From: Duganella sacchari | GTDB lineage: Bacteria > Pseudomonadota > Gammaproteobacteria > Burkholderiales > Burkholderiaceae_D | Direction: 5' to 3' | Assembly (NCBI RefSeq): GCF_900143065.1 | Contig: NZ_FRCX01000010.1 | Location: 174,462-238,461 of the forward strand | Length of the DNA: 64,000 nucleotides | Shown: positions 42,977-52,058 of the stretch, one piece after another | How the letters are laid out: the number at the start of each line of letters is the position of its first letter | Numbering within the stretch: the first letter of the stretch is position 1 | Notes under the pieces: generated by a model | What the model saw: the letters and a program-made list of their open reading frames with translations, nothing else | Databases searched by the model: none | Told to the model about the DNA's origin: nothing | Position numbers and translations under genes: made by a program

Positions 42977-45349
42977 TCACTTGGATTCCATGACAAAGCT
43001 GCCGTCCCAGTCCGCAGGCGGGGGATGGCGCTCCATGTGCCGGCAACGGTCCACATACAGCTGGGCCACGTCATCGCGCGGATTCAAGGCCAGCACTTCC
43101 TCAAACAGTTTGCCGGCTGCCAGCCAGTTGCGCTTGCGGTAGCTTTGCAGGCCGTTGCGGAAAATGCCCATGGCTTCGGCCAGCGCGGGATAGCTGTCGT
43201 CATTGTGATAATCCAGCACCTCGTAAATCGACACCGGCCTGGTCTTGCCCTTGACCACCACGATATCCACCTCGCGCGTACGGTAGGTGCCACGCAGCGC
43301 CCGATAAGTAAATTCGCTGATGAGAATACGCACGCCATACTGCTTGCAGGCCGATTCCAGCCGCGCCGCCAGGTTCACGCCATCGCCGATGATGGTGTAA
43401 TCCATGCGCTTCTTCGAACCGATATTCCCCGACACCACCAGATCGGTATTGAGGCCGATGCCAATTTCCACCGGCGGCTTGCCCTCGCCCGCCCGCGCCA
43501 GATTCCAGCTGCGCAGCTCATTCACCATGGCGATGGCGGTCCGCACGGCGCGGTCCGGATCATCCTCATGGCCGACCGGAATGCCAAACGCCGCCATGAT
43601 GGCGTCGCCGATGAATTTATCCAGCATGCCCTCCTCGCGCTGGATGCAATCGACCATGAGCGTGAAGTATTCATTCAGCATGCTCACCGTGCCCTGCGCG
43701 CCCAGCTGCTCGGTAATCGTGGTGAAGCTGCGGATATCGGAAAACAGCACCGTGGCCGGCACGTTTTTACCGCCCAACATTTCCGCGCCATTCGCCACCA
43801 TCTGGTCGGCGATGCCGGGGTCCATATAGCGCGACATGGTAGAGCGCAAGCGCTTCTCGCTGGAGATGTCCTCGATCATCAGCATCCAGCCGATACGCTT
43901 CTTCTCCATCGACAGCAAGGGCTGCACACTGAGATTGACGGAGCGTGCCTCCTCGTCCACCATGAGCTCCACATCCATCAGATGCTCGGCCGCTTCACTG
44001 GCCTCCACGCGGCGCAGCTTCTCCAGCATCCAGGTATTGGCGCCGCCGAAGAACTGGTCCGCCGCACGGCCGACAATATTGGCAGCGCTGGTGCGCAGGA
44101 TACGCAAGCCCGCCGCATTGCAGGTGACGATCTTCTCCGCACCATCCAGCGTGATGACGCCGTTGGACATCGACTCCAGCATCGCCTCGTTGTAGTTCTT
44201 GATTTGCTGGACGTCCGCAAACAGCTTGGCATTTTCCAGCGCAATCGAGATCTGCGCGGTGAAAGCGCGCAGGCGCGATTCATCCTCCATGCTGAACGGG
44301 CCGCCGCGCTTGTTCAGCACCTGCGTCACGCCAATGATCTTGCCCGCCTTGTTGACAATCGGGACGCACAATATCGAGCGCGTGAAATACCCGGTACGCT
44401 TGTCAAACGCAGGATTGAAGCGCAGGTCCGCGTAGGCGTAGGGAATATTGATCGTCTTCCCCGACGTGAACACCGCACCGGCGATACCGGCGTTGTTGGG
44501 CAGGCGGATTTGCAGCGACTCCAGCCCCTGCCCCACTTCCGACCACAGCTCGCTGGTCTTCTCATCGTTGAGGAACAGCGTGGAGCGCTCGGCGTTGAGC
44601 AGGCGCGTCGCCTCGCCCATCACCTTTTGCAGCAGCGAACCCAGTTTGATATCGGCCGTGACTTCCGACACCACATCGATGAACTCCATCTCCTGGCGAC
44701 GGATCTTCTTCATGCTCTCCAGGAAGCGCGCGCTTTGCAGCGCCAGCGTACCTTGCGTGGTCAACGCCTCCAGCAGTTGCAGATCGCCGCGCGTGAATTT
44801 GCCGCGCCGCTTGTTCAGCGTCTGCGACACGCCTATCACTTCGCCCTTCACCGTCTTGATCGGCACGCACAGAATGTTACGCGTGACGAAACCGGTCTGC
44901 TCGTCGATCGAGCGGTTGAAGCGCGGATCGGCGTAGGCATCGGCGATGATGACCGCCTCCCCCGTGGTGAAAACGTGGCCGGCGATGCCGGTATGGTTCA
45001 AAAAACGGATCTCGCGCTGGATATTGCCTTGCGCGATACGGGAGAACAGTTCGCCGGTTTCAGCATCGTTCAGGAACAGCGTGCCGCGTTCCGCATCCAG
45101 CTCGTCGGTCGTGACCTCGACCAGCGCGGTGAGGATTTCATCCAGCGTATCGTAAGCCGCCATGCGGCGCGAGACTTCCAGCAGCAGCTCCACCTGGCGC
45201 AGACGCTTGCGCTGGGCGCCTGCGGTGGCGACTTCACCGTTGCCGGCATTGGCGGCATTGACAGCACTGGCAGCTGACCTGGCCGGCTTGCCAGAGCGTG
45301 CGGCGCGGCTGGTGCGCGCGCCGGGCGGCGCTTTGTCGCTGTCCATCAT
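42977..45349 (-). CDS. GAF-GAF-PAS class III adenylate/guanylate cyclase
   Basis: 790 residues. An Ala/Ser-rich head (1-50) precedes GAF 1 (about 60-215) and GAF 2 (230-390). Both have NKR...F/FS..(D/E) segments like the NKFDE motif of cyclic-nucleotide-binding GAFs. A PAS domain (about 400-515) and a class III cyclase catalytic domain (530-720) follow. Catalytic landmarks: TVLFSDIRSFTTITEQL (metal Asp), DKFIGDAIMAAFG (second Asp) and DYTIIGDGVNLAARLES. This matches Anabaena CyaB1/CyaB2 layout, where GAFs bind cAMP. A short TPR-like tail ends the protein. Its start overlaps the coiled-coil gene's stop. Soluble. Confidence 0.92.
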   Translation of the reverse strand: MMDSDKAPPGARTSRAARSGKPARSAASAVNAANAGNGEVATAGAQRKRLRQVELLLEVSRRMAAYDTLDEILTALVEVTTDELDAERGTLFLNDAETGELFSRIAQGNIQREIRFLNHTGIAGHVFTTGEAVIIADAYADPRFNRSIDEQTGFVTRNILCVPIKTVKGEVIGVSQTLNKRRGKFTRGDLQLLEALTTQGTLALQSARFLESMKKIRRQEMEFIDVVSEVTADIKLGSLLQKVMGEATRLLNAERSTLFLNDEKTSELWSEVGQGLESLQIRLPNNAGIAGAVFTSGKTINIPYAYADLRFNPAFDKRTGYFTRSILCVPIVNKAGKIIGVTQVLNKRGGPFSMEDESRLRAFTAQISIALENAKLFADVQQIKNYNEAMLESMSNGVITLDGAEKIVTCNAAGLRILRTSAANIVGRAADQFFGGANTWMLEKLRRVEASEAAEHLMDVELMVDEEARSVNLSVQPLLSMEKKRIGWMLMIEDISSEKRLRSTMSRYMDPGIADQMVANGAEMLGGKNVPATVLFSDIRSFTTITEQLGAQGTVSMLNEYFTLMVDCIQREEGMLDKFIGDAIMAAFGIPVGHEDDPDRAVRTAIAMVNELRSWNLARAGEGKPPVEIGIGLNTDLVVSGNIGSKKRMDYTIIGDGVNLAARLESACKQYGVRILISEFTYRALRGTYRTREVDIVVVKGKTRPVSIYEVLDYHNDDSYPALAEAMGIFRNGLQSYRKRNWLAAGKLFEEVLALNPRDDVAQLYVDRCRHMERHPPPADWDGSFVMESK

Positions 45350-45729
45350 GCCCCGGCCTCCAGCGTTGTCCTGAGCGCGCGGATCGTCTCGTGCAGCTGG
45401 GCGATCTCGGCATAGTGGGCGGTGGTGAGCGCCTGCATGGCATCCGCCTGCTCTTGCGCCGCCCGCTCCAGGCTCATGCGCAACGCCGTGACCGTGTCGC
45501 GCAGCTGGGTAATTTCGCCCTGGGCAGAGGCGACCGCAGACTTGACCGCCAATTCCTTCTCAGCCTGCGCCTGCTCCAGCACCGCGCGCAGCGAACCGAC
45601 CGTGGCGCGGATCTGCTGGGATTCGTTGTAAGCGGACGACAGCGCATCCTGCGTCTCGCGCTGCCGATCCTGATGCGCCTGCTCCAGCGCTGAGCGCAAG
45701 GCCACCACGGTGCGCTGTAAATCCCGCAC
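45346..45729 (-). CDS. Coiled-coil protein with three 36-residue repeats
   Basis: Entirely coiled coil, with no domain I recognise. Three tandem units of exactly 36 residues start LQRTVVALRSALEQA, IRATVGSLRAVLEQA and LRDTVTALRMSLERA, and a fourth begins LHETIRALRTTLEAG. The only conventional start is GTG at 45729, without a good ribosome site. The frame stays open upstream to the TonB receptor's stop codon (45844), with NILKTPDATDTLQPDDARLR in between, so the true start may be a rare codon further upstream. The stop overlaps the cyclase ATG, so it may be a partner of the cyclase. Confidence 0.65.
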   Translation of the reverse strand: MRDLQRTVVALRSALEQAHQDRQRETQDALSSAYNESQQIRATVGSLRAVLEQAQAEKELAVKSAVASAQGEITQLRDTVTALRMSLERAAQEQADAMQALTTAHYAEIAQLHETIRALRTTLEAGA

Positions 45730-45843
45730 CTCGGCCAGCGCCAGGCGCAGACGCGCGTCGTCGGGCTGGAGAGTATCGGTGGCGTCAGGCGTTTTCAGGA
45801 TATTCCCACGGCGAGAGTATTCACCGTGGAAATCATACCACCC

Positions 45844-48063
45844 TCAGAAGCGCGTCTCCACCGTGACACGCAGCTGGGCTTCGCCGCTGGCCACAGTGCT
45901 CCGGTTCAAGGTGCCGCTGATGTCGCTGTACAGGCTTTCAGTGACATAGTCCTGCGCCAGCAGGTTGGACACGGCCACCCGCAGGCTGTTCTGCGGGTCC
46001 AGCTTCCACAACGCATACACGTCCAGATCGCGGCGCACCGAGGTGTAGCCGCCCTGCGTGCCGCTGAGCCGGGCCAGCCCGCCGTTACGGAAACTGAAAT
46101 TGCTGCCAGTACTGAGCTGGCCGTCTGGCGTCTTATAGTCGACACCCAGCGTCGCGCTGAGCGGCACCTGCTGGTCCAGACGGTTATCGGGCCCTGGCAC
46201 CGTATCCACGCGCGACCAGTTACGGCTGACGCTGGCACGCAGATCCAGCTTGGGTGCATGGTCCATCAGCACACTGGCCGGCAGCTTGGCTTCCAGCTCG
46301 ATCCCGCGCGTTTCGGCACGGCCATCATTAATCGCGGACGAAATCCAGCGCCTGTCTTCATAGAACAGTCCCTGATGGGTGTAATTCTCAATCCGGCGCA
46401 CCGACGCGCTGGCGCTCAGCAGGCCGCCATCGCCCCAATAATGCTCAAACGACGCGTCCAGACCCAGCGCCAGTTCCGGCTTGAGATTGGGATTGCCGCG
46501 GCGGTCAGGCTCGATCGGGCTGTTGTTGGTCGAGGTGAACTTGCGCGGAATCAGCGCGGACGTCGACGGCGCCTTGTAGGTACGTGTGATGGCGAAACGC
46601 AGCTGATCCTTCTTGTTAGGCAGCTTGAGCAGCGTCTGCATGAGTGGACTAAACACGCTGGAACGGTTGTGCACCGCATCGCTGGCGCTGCTGTCGGCGC
46701 GCGTATCCAGGCCCTCCCAGCGCACGCCCGTATAGACCGACCACAGCGGCGTGATGTTCCACTCATCCTGGCCAAACAGCGCCAGACGCGTGACCTTGGC
46801 CGAAAAACCTTCATCGCTGTTGTCTGGCTTACTGCCGGGCAAATCGGCATCGCGCTGGATGCGGGTATCGTCGCGCTGGGTGATCCCCGCGTCCCAGCCC
46901 ATGGACAAGGAATGCTCGGTCGCCTCCGTGCCATCCACCGGTTTGCCGAAGGTGTACGGTGTGGAATACTTGCCCTGTGTACTGAAGCCCTGCTCCGTAC
47001 TCTCCGACGTGACGGTGCGCAGCAGAGTCGCCGCTTCGCCCTTGTTACCGCCGAGTTGCAGGGAGTCCGCCGTGTTATGGGCATCGCTGAGCGCGACCTT
47101 GAGATCCAGCTTGGCGCCCTCCGCCAGCTTGTGCACCCAGTTCAGGTCGGTACGGCCGAAGACATTGTGGCTGCTGTAGGTGCTGTCGATGCGATCATAG
47201 TCCGGGCCAGGATCGGCGCTGATGAGCGTCCGGGTGCGGCTGTGGCTATTGCTGGCAAACCGGTTCCAGTTGAGGAAGTTTTGCGAGGTGACGGTATCGC
47301 CATTCTCCAGCGTCCAGTTGATGCGCGGCGACAGATTGAAACCATCGCCACGGCCCTGATCCTGCCAGGTCAGCGCACGATCGACATTCGGCGTGCCGGC
47401 GGCATCAACGCCCTGTTCCCAGGTCGGCGTCATGCGGTCATACATGAAGCGCCAGGCATTGCCGCCAAAGGAATACGACGTCGCGCCGAGCTTGTCCGAC
47501 ATCTGCAGACTCAGGCTGGGCGAACTGGAGCGGTTGCCCTTGGCGCCGGCAAATTTCAGCTCATGCTGCGCGGACTTCAAGGCCTTCTTCAACACGATAT
47601 TGATAGTGCCCGCGATCGACTGCGTGCTGAACTCCGCGCTGGCAGCGCGCAGCACCTCGATGCGCTCGATCACCTCCGGCGCCAGCGAATCGATAGAAAA
47701 GCCCGCCGGGGCACGCTCACCGTTAATCAGAATCTGCGTGTAGCCGGCGCCGAGGCCGCGCATGCGAATCTCGCCACCGCTACGGCCGGCCGCACCGCCC
47801 ACCGTAATGCCGGGCAAGCGCTGGAGCACATCCACCACCGAGGTATCGCCATACTTCTGGATTTCCTCACTGCCGACCACCGTCTTGCTAGCGGTATCAT
47901 CACGGCGCGCATCATATTTGGCGGCCGCGCCCTTGATCTCCACCTTCTGCATCGGCGGCGCCGCCTCCGGCTTGACGGGCTGGTCCGCCTCCGCCCGCGC
48001 AGTGGTGGCAGCAAAACAAAGGGAAAAAGCGGCGGCAAGCGGCGTCAGGCGAATCGGCGTCAT
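45844..48063 (-). CDS. TonB-dependent outer-membrane receptor
   Basis: 739 residues with signal peptide (LTPLAAAFSLCFAATTARA). The plug domain is visible at about 60-175: VVGSEEIQKYGDTSVVDVLQ, RLPGITVGG, GEIRMRGLGAGYTQILINGE and IERIEVLRAASAEFSTQSIA. The rest is a beta-barrel ending in a terminal aromatic residue (VETRF), as outer-membrane insertion requires. The substrate (siderophore, other metal chelate or sugar) cannot be told. No ABC or ExbB genes nearby. Downstream on the same strand come the coiled coil, cyclase and LysR genes. Confidence 0.93.
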   Translation of the reverse strand: MTPIRLTPLAAAFSLCFAATTARAEADQPVKPEAAPPMQKVEIKGAAAKYDARRDDTASKTVVGSEEIQKYGDTSVVDVLQRLPGITVGGAAGRSGGEIRMRGLGAGYTQILINGERAPAGFSIDSLAPEVIERIEVLRAASAEFSTQSIAGTINIVLKKALKSAQHELKFAGAKGNRSSSPSLSLQMSDKLGATSYSFGGNAWRFMYDRMTPTWEQGVDAAGTPNVDRALTWQDQGRGDGFNLSPRINWTLENGDTVTSQNFLNWNRFASNSHSRTRTLISADPGPDYDRIDSTYSSHNVFGRTDLNWVHKLAEGAKLDLKVALSDAHNTADSLQLGGNKGEAATLLRTVTSESTEQGFSTQGKYSTPYTFGKPVDGTEATEHSLSMGWDAGITQRDDTRIQRDADLPGSKPDNSDEGFSAKVTRLALFGQDEWNITPLWSVYTGVRWEGLDTRADSSASDAVHNRSSVFSPLMQTLLKLPNKKDQLRFAITRTYKAPSTSALIPRKFTSTNNSPIEPDRRGNPNLKPELALGLDASFEHYWGDGGLLSASASVRRIENYTHQGLFYEDRRWISSAINDGRAETRGIELEAKLPASVLMDHAPKLDLRASVSRNWSRVDTVPGPDNRLDQQVPLSATLGVDYKTPDGQLSTGSNFSFRNGGLARLSGTQGGYTSVRRDLDVYALWKLDPQNSLRVAVSNLLAQDYVTESLYSDISGTLNRSTVASGEAQLRVTVETRF

Positions 48064-48171
48064 GCTATTTCAACAAGTTGTAGGATGTGCGAACTCAGCC
48101 ATTATGCCTTGATTTATTCAAAATGTTCAGAATTTAACAACGCAGTCTCCCTGTTTAGCGTAATTTCATAA

Positions 48172-48237
48172 ACTCCGGGGTCAGGTCCGTCATTTCTACA
48201 CGAACTGATGTAGAAATGACGGACCTGACCCCGGAGT
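48172..48237. repeat. Perfect 29-bp inverted repeat with 8-base loop (REP-like hairpin)
   Basis: Arms 48172-48200 and 48209-48237 are exact reverse complements; the loop is CGAACTGA. The arms contain CCGGGGTCAGGTCCG, a motif type I associate with REP-like repeats in Oxalobacteraceae genomes. It lies between the divergent TonB-receptor and psd promoters. No T-run follows, so it is not a classical terminator. Confidence 0.85.
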
Positions 48238-48282
48238 GGGGGCGCTATAATGCGCGATCGTTAATTTGTATGGATTGCTATC

Positions 48283-49128
48283 GTGTCCGACCGTCTTGCC
48301 GTTTTGCCGCAATATTTGCTCCCGAAGAGCGCGCTGACCAATCTCGCCGGCCGTGTTGCTGGCGCCAAGGCCGGCAATATGACGACGGGCCTGATCCGCT
48401 GGTTCGTGGGCCGCTATAACGTCAATATGGGCGAGGCGCTCGATCCGAATATCGAGAATTACAAGACGTTTAACGAGTTCTTCACGCGCGCCCTGCGCCC
48501 GGATGCCCGCCCGCTGGCCGACGCCGCCTACGTTTGCCCGGTCGATGGCCGCATCAGCCAGTTCGGCGATATTGAAGATGACCAGATTTTCCAGGCCAAG
48601 GGCCACAAGTTCAGCACCACTGCGCTGGTCGGCGGCGATGCCGCACTGGCCCGGCAATTCCAGCATGGCAGTTTCGCCAATCTGTACCTGAGCCCGCGCG
48701 ACTATCACCGCATCCACATGCCCATCGATGGCAAGCTGACGCGCATGATTTACGTGCCCGGCGAGCTGTTCTCGGTGAACCCGACCACCGCACGCGGCAT
48801 TCCCGGCCTGTTCGCCCGCAACGAACGCGTGGTCTGTGTGTTCGATACCGCCCACGGTCCTTTCGTGATGACGCTGGTGGGCGCGACCATCGTCGGCAGC
48901 ATGGCGACCGTGTGGCATGGCGTCGTCAATCCGCCGCGCCTGCCGCAAGTGACCGAGTGGAAGTACGACGACAAGAACATCGTGCTGAAGAAAGGCGATG
49001 AGCTGGGCCGCTTCCTGCTCGGATCGACTGTGGTCATGTTGTTCCAGAAGGATGTGCTGAAGTTTAATCCCGCCTGGCAGCCGGCCGCGCCGGTACAGCT
49101 CGGCGAAAAGATGGCCGATCTGAAATAA
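48283..49128 (+). CDS. psd: Phosphatidylserine decarboxylase
   Basis: 281 residues. The family signatures are clear: YKTFNEFFTRALRPDARPL, VCPVDGRISQFG, YLSPRDYHRIHMP and the self-cleavage site RFLLGSTVVMLF (LGST, about 246-249). Ser there becomes the pyruvoyl group of the alpha chain. It makes phosphatidylethanolamine at the inner membrane. The start is GTG at 48283, the only start in frame at the right distance. Four bases separate its stop from the next gene. Confidence 0.96.
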   Translation: MSDRLAVLPQYLLPKSALTNLAGRVAGAKAGNMTTGLIRWFVGRYNVNMGEALDPNIENYKTFNEFFTRALRPDARPLADAAYVCPVDGRISQFGDIEDDQIFQAKGHKFSTTALVGGDAALARQFQHGSFANLYLSPRDYHRIHMPIDGKLTRMIYVPGELFSVNPTTARGIPGLFARNERVVCVFDTAHGPFVMTLVGATIVGSMATVWHGVVNPPRLPQVTEWKYDDKNIVLKKGDELGRFLLGSTVVMLFQKDVLKFNPAWQPAAPVQLGEKMADLK

Positions 49129-49132
49129 GCCA

Positions 49133-49444
49133 ATGCAACAGCAGCCTACCAGCCTGACTGTCTTGAATCTGGCCATGCTGGTTGGCATTACGCCCTTGTG
49201 GCTGACCTGCTTGAATGTCTGGCTCACTGCCGACCAGTACCACAACCAGGGCGCTGGCATCGTCGAGATGTTTGCGGCGATGTACAGTTATGGCTTTGCT
49301 GCCATCGTCGGCGGCATCGCAGCACTCTGGTCAATCAGTGTCAGCAGAAAGATCAATCAGCAGGCTGGCCGGTTCACCAGCGCCATGCGCTTCGCCGTTG
49401 CAGTGACGCTGGTAGTGCCGTGGTTTATTCTCGGCTCGCTGTAA
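49133..49444 (+). CDS. Small membrane protein of unknown function (103 aa)
   Basis: Three membrane helices: LNLAMLVGITPLWLTCLNVW, MFAAMYSYGFAAIVGGIAAL and FAVAVTLVVPWFILGSL. Between them are short basic loops (SRKINQQAG). No family recognised. It starts 4 bp after psd and is probably co-transcribed with it, so a minor role in envelope lipid metabolism is possible, but this is only position. Confidence 0.65.
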   Translation: MQQQPTSLTVLNLAMLVGITPLWLTCLNVWLTADQYHNQGAGIVEMFAAMYSYGFAAIVGGIAALWSISVSRKINQQAGRFTSAMRFAVAVTLVVPWFILGSL

Positions 49445-49447
49445 GGA

Positions 49448-50347
49448 CTAGCTGCGCGGCGCAAAATTTTGTTCCAGCATGTCGAGAAATACCCGGGTCT
49501 TTGCGGGCATCAGCCGGCGACCGGGGAACACGGCCCAGCCTGTCACGGTGGGGAAGGCCCACTCGGGCAGCACCCGCACCAATTCTCCCGTTTGCAGATA
49601 CTGCTGCGCGAACACTTCGGTGGACGCGGCAATGCCCACGCCCGTCGCGGCCATCCGCACCAGCATCTCCGGCGAATTGGCCAGCAGTCTGACCGGCAAT
49701 TCCCGTTCCCATTCTGTTTTGCCACGTAGCAGCATCCAACGTATGAGGCCGTTCAGCCGTGGCGGCAGGCTCAGCAGGTCGTGCTTGAACAGGTCGTCGG
49801 GATGCTCGGGCAGGCCGCGCATCCCGGTGTAGATGGGCGAGGCGTACAGCGCGATGCGGCTCAGTGTGACGCGCCTTGCTGCCAGCGTCGTATCGTCCGG
49901 CAGGCTGCCCATGCGGATGGCCAGGTCAAAGCCTTCCGCCACCAGATCCACCCGGCGCGGTGACAAGTCCAGTTCCAGCGAGATGGCCGGATAGCGGTTC
50001 ATGAACTCGGCCAGCACCGTACTCATCGAGACGTTGGCGAAGTCAGCCGGCATCGATACGCGCAGCAGCCCGCTCGGCGCGCCCTGCCGGTGCTGCGCCA
50101 GCGCGCCCGCCGCCTCCGTTTCATCCGCTACTTTGCGTGCATGTTCCAGCAGGCTGGCGCCGAATTCGGTCAGCACCAGCTTGCGTGTGGTGCGCTGGAG
50201 CAGGCGCTCGCCCAATTTACCTTCCAGCAGCGTGATGCGCCGCGAGACGGTGGATTTGGGCAGCTGCACCCGCTCCGCCGCCAGGCTGAAACTGCCGCAT
50301 TCAACGATGCGCGCGAACAAAAGCAGGTCGCCAGGGTCGATTTCCAT
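49448..50347 (-). CDS. LysR-family regulator divergent from azoR
   Basis: 299 residues. Winged helix: DLLLFARIVECGSFSLAAER, LPKSTVSRRITLLEGKLGER, LLQRTTRKLVLTEFG. The effector domain begins near 90 (SGLLRVSMPADFANVSMSTV). It is divergent from azoR at 50466 with 118 bp between, which contain the likely operator. Homologues beside azoreductase and pirin genes respond to quinone-type or electrophile stress; the inference here is from arrangement. Confidence 0.93.
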   Translation of the reverse strand: MEIDPGDLLLFARIVECGSFSLAAERVQLPKSTVSRRITLLEGKLGERLLQRTTRKLVLTEFGASLLEHARKVADETEAAGALAQHRQGAPSGLLRVSMPADFANVSMSTVLAEFMNRYPAISLELDLSPRRVDLVAEGFDLAIRMGSLPDDTTLAARRVTLSRIALYASPIYTGMRGLPEHPDDLFKHDLLSLPPRLNGLIRWMLLRGKTEWERELPVRLLANSPEMLVRMAATGVGIAASTEVFAQQYLQTGELVRVLPEWAFPTVTGWAVFPGRRLMPAKTRVFLDMLEQNFAPRS

Positions 50348-50465
50348 GATGATTGTTCCATATATGGATTAATGTTATCCATTTTAACGTCTTCCGCATG
50401 GTATTTGAAACGATTAAAGTTACTCCATCGACGCAGCACTCCACCAAACACGAAGGAGCACTACC

Positions 50466-51065
50466 ATGAACATCCTGCAAATCAACTCCAGCGCCCGTAG
50501 CACGGGTTCTGAATCCACCCGTCTGGCGGATGCACTGGTTGCCAAAATCAGCGCCACCAACCCAGGCGCCACCCTGGCCCGCCGCGATCTGGCCGCCCAG
50601 CCACATCCGGTACTGGACGAGCCAGCGCTGCAGGCACTGTTCACGCCGGCCGATCAACGCACCGCCGAACAGGCTGCCCGCGTGGCGCTGGACGACGCAC
50701 TGATCGCCCAGGTGCAAGCCGCTGACGTGATTGTGATTGGCGCACCGACCTACAACTTTGGTGTCACCGCCCAGCTCAAAACCTGGTTCGATGCGATTGC
50801 CCGCGCCGGCGTGACCTTCAAATACGGCCCAACCGGCCCTGTCGGTCTGCTGAACGGTAAAAAAGTCTATGTCGCACTGTCGCGTGGCGGCCTGCATCGC
50901 GATGCACCGACCGACACCCAACTGGCACACATCAAGATGTTCCTGAACTTTGTGGGCTTGACCGATGTGCAGTACGTCTTCGCCGAAGGCATGGGCATGG
51001 GGCCGGAAGCGGTCGCAAAAGCTCAGGCGCAGGCAGAAGCAGAAATCAACGCCATCCTGGTGTAA
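50466..51065 (+). CDS. azoR: FMN-dependent NADH-azoreductase / quinone reductase
   Basis: 199 residues, the AzoR length. Conserved stretches: MNILQINSSARSTGSESTRL, DVIVIGAPTYNFGVTAQLKT (FMN-binding PxYNF), WFDAIARAGVTFKYGPTGPV and KVYVALSRGG. It reduces quinones and azo dyes with NADH. GAAGGAG precedes the ATG. It is the first gene of a two-gene operon with pirin (35 bp apart), facing its likely LysR regulator. Confidence 0.95.
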   Translation: MNILQINSSARSTGSESTRLADALVAKISATNPGATLARRDLAAQPHPVLDEPALQALFTPADQRTAEQAARVALDDALIAQVQAADVIVIGAPTYNFGVTAQLKTWFDAIARAGVTFKYGPTGPVGLLNGKKVYVALSRGGLHRDAPTDTQLAHIKMFLNFVGLTDVQYVFAEGMGMGPEAVAKAQAQAEAEINAILV

Positions 51066-51099
51066 TGCAAACCGGCGGCGTCACTCAATGGAGAACAAC

Positions 51100-51969
51100 A
51101 TGACCGATCAAGTAAAAAATGCACGCAGTGTAGAACGCATCATCCAGGGCCAGGCCGTGATGGACGGCGCGGGCGTGAAGATCAACCGCGTGTTGACCCA
51201 ATCCCTGCAACGCCGACTGGACCCGTTCCTGATGCTGGATAATTTTGGCAGCGATCAGGCCAACGATTACATCGCCGGTTTCCCTAGCCATCCGCATCGC
51301 GGCTTTGAAACGGTGACATATATGATCGAGGGCCGCATGCGCCACAAGGACAGCGCTGGTAATGAAGGCTTGCTGACCAACGGCGGCGTGCAATGGATGA
51401 CTGCGGGCCGCGGCGTGATCCACTCCGAAATGCCGGAGCAGGAAGACGGTGTGATGGAAGGCTTCCAGCTGTGGCTTAACCTGCCGGCCAAGGACAAGAT
51501 GCGCGCGCCATGGTATCGCGATTTCAATGGTGAGGACGTGCCGGTGTTCACCACTGCTGCTGGCGCCAAAGTGAAGGTGATCGCAGGCCGTAGCCATGGC
51601 GTGGACGGCGCGGTGCAGCGCGAGGTCACCGAACCGCTGTACATCGACGTCGATCTGCCAGCTGGTGCAAGCTTTGACCAGCTGCTGCCAGAAGGTCACA
51701 ACGCGTTCATCTTCACCTATCGCGGTGCGGTGGAGTTGGGTGACAAGGCAGTGGCGTCGGGGCGCATGGCGATCCTGGCCAACACGCAAGGTACGGATGG
51801 CGTGAGCGTGAAGGCGCAAGAAGCCAGCCGCTTTATCCTGATCGCCGGCCAGCCGCTGAACGAGCCGATTGCACAGTATGGTCCGTTCGTGATGAACACG
51901 CAGGCCGAAATCTTCGCCGCCGTCGAAGACTTCCGTGCCGGCAAACTGGGCGAAGAAGCCCAGGCATAA
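51100..51969 (+). CDS. Pirin-family bicupin protein
   Basis: 289 residues from MTDQVKNARSVERI. The pirin metal site is complete: FPSHPHRGFETVTYMIEGRM and GRGVIHSEMPEQ; the longer, classical pirin form. The ATG at 51100 has GGAG at proper spacing; an ATG 12 bases earlier contains that site and is less likely. Together with azoR it suggests a quinone-detoxification operon. A strong terminator follows 62 bp downstream. Confidence 0.92.
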   Translation: MTDQVKNARSVERIIQGQAVMDGAGVKINRVLTQSLQRRLDPFLMLDNFGSDQANDYIAGFPSHPHRGFETVTYMIEGRMRHKDSAGNEGLLTNGGVQWMTAGRGVIHSEMPEQEDGVMEGFQLWLNLPAKDKMRAPWYRDFNGEDVPVFTTAAGAKVKVIAGRSHGVDGAVQREVTEPLYIDVDLPAGASFDQLLPEGHNAFIFTYRGAVELGDKAVASGRMAILANTQGTDGVSVKAQEASRFILIAGQPLNEPIAQYGPFVMNTQAEIFAAVEDFRAGKLGEEAQA

Positions 51970-52031
51970 AGAGCAAACAGCCGTCAGGCGCAACAAAGCG
52001 CCTGCGGCTGCCGAACTTCTCTCCCTATTCA

Positions 52032-52058
52032 GGCCGGGCTAGTCCCGGCCTTTTTTTT
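52032..52058 (+). terminator. Rho-independent terminator after azoR-pirin
   Basis: GGCCGGG-CTAGT-CCCGGCC followed by eight T residues. The last codons of the opposite-strand gene (stop at 52039) lie inside the stem. A GC-rich hairpin without T-run (about 51979-52011) precedes it. Confidence 0.9.

Noticed and set aside
42902..48171. Long + strand frames (791 and 781 codons) opposite the cyclase and TonB receptor
   Set aside because: Same antisense shadow effect; the minus-strand products are complete known families.
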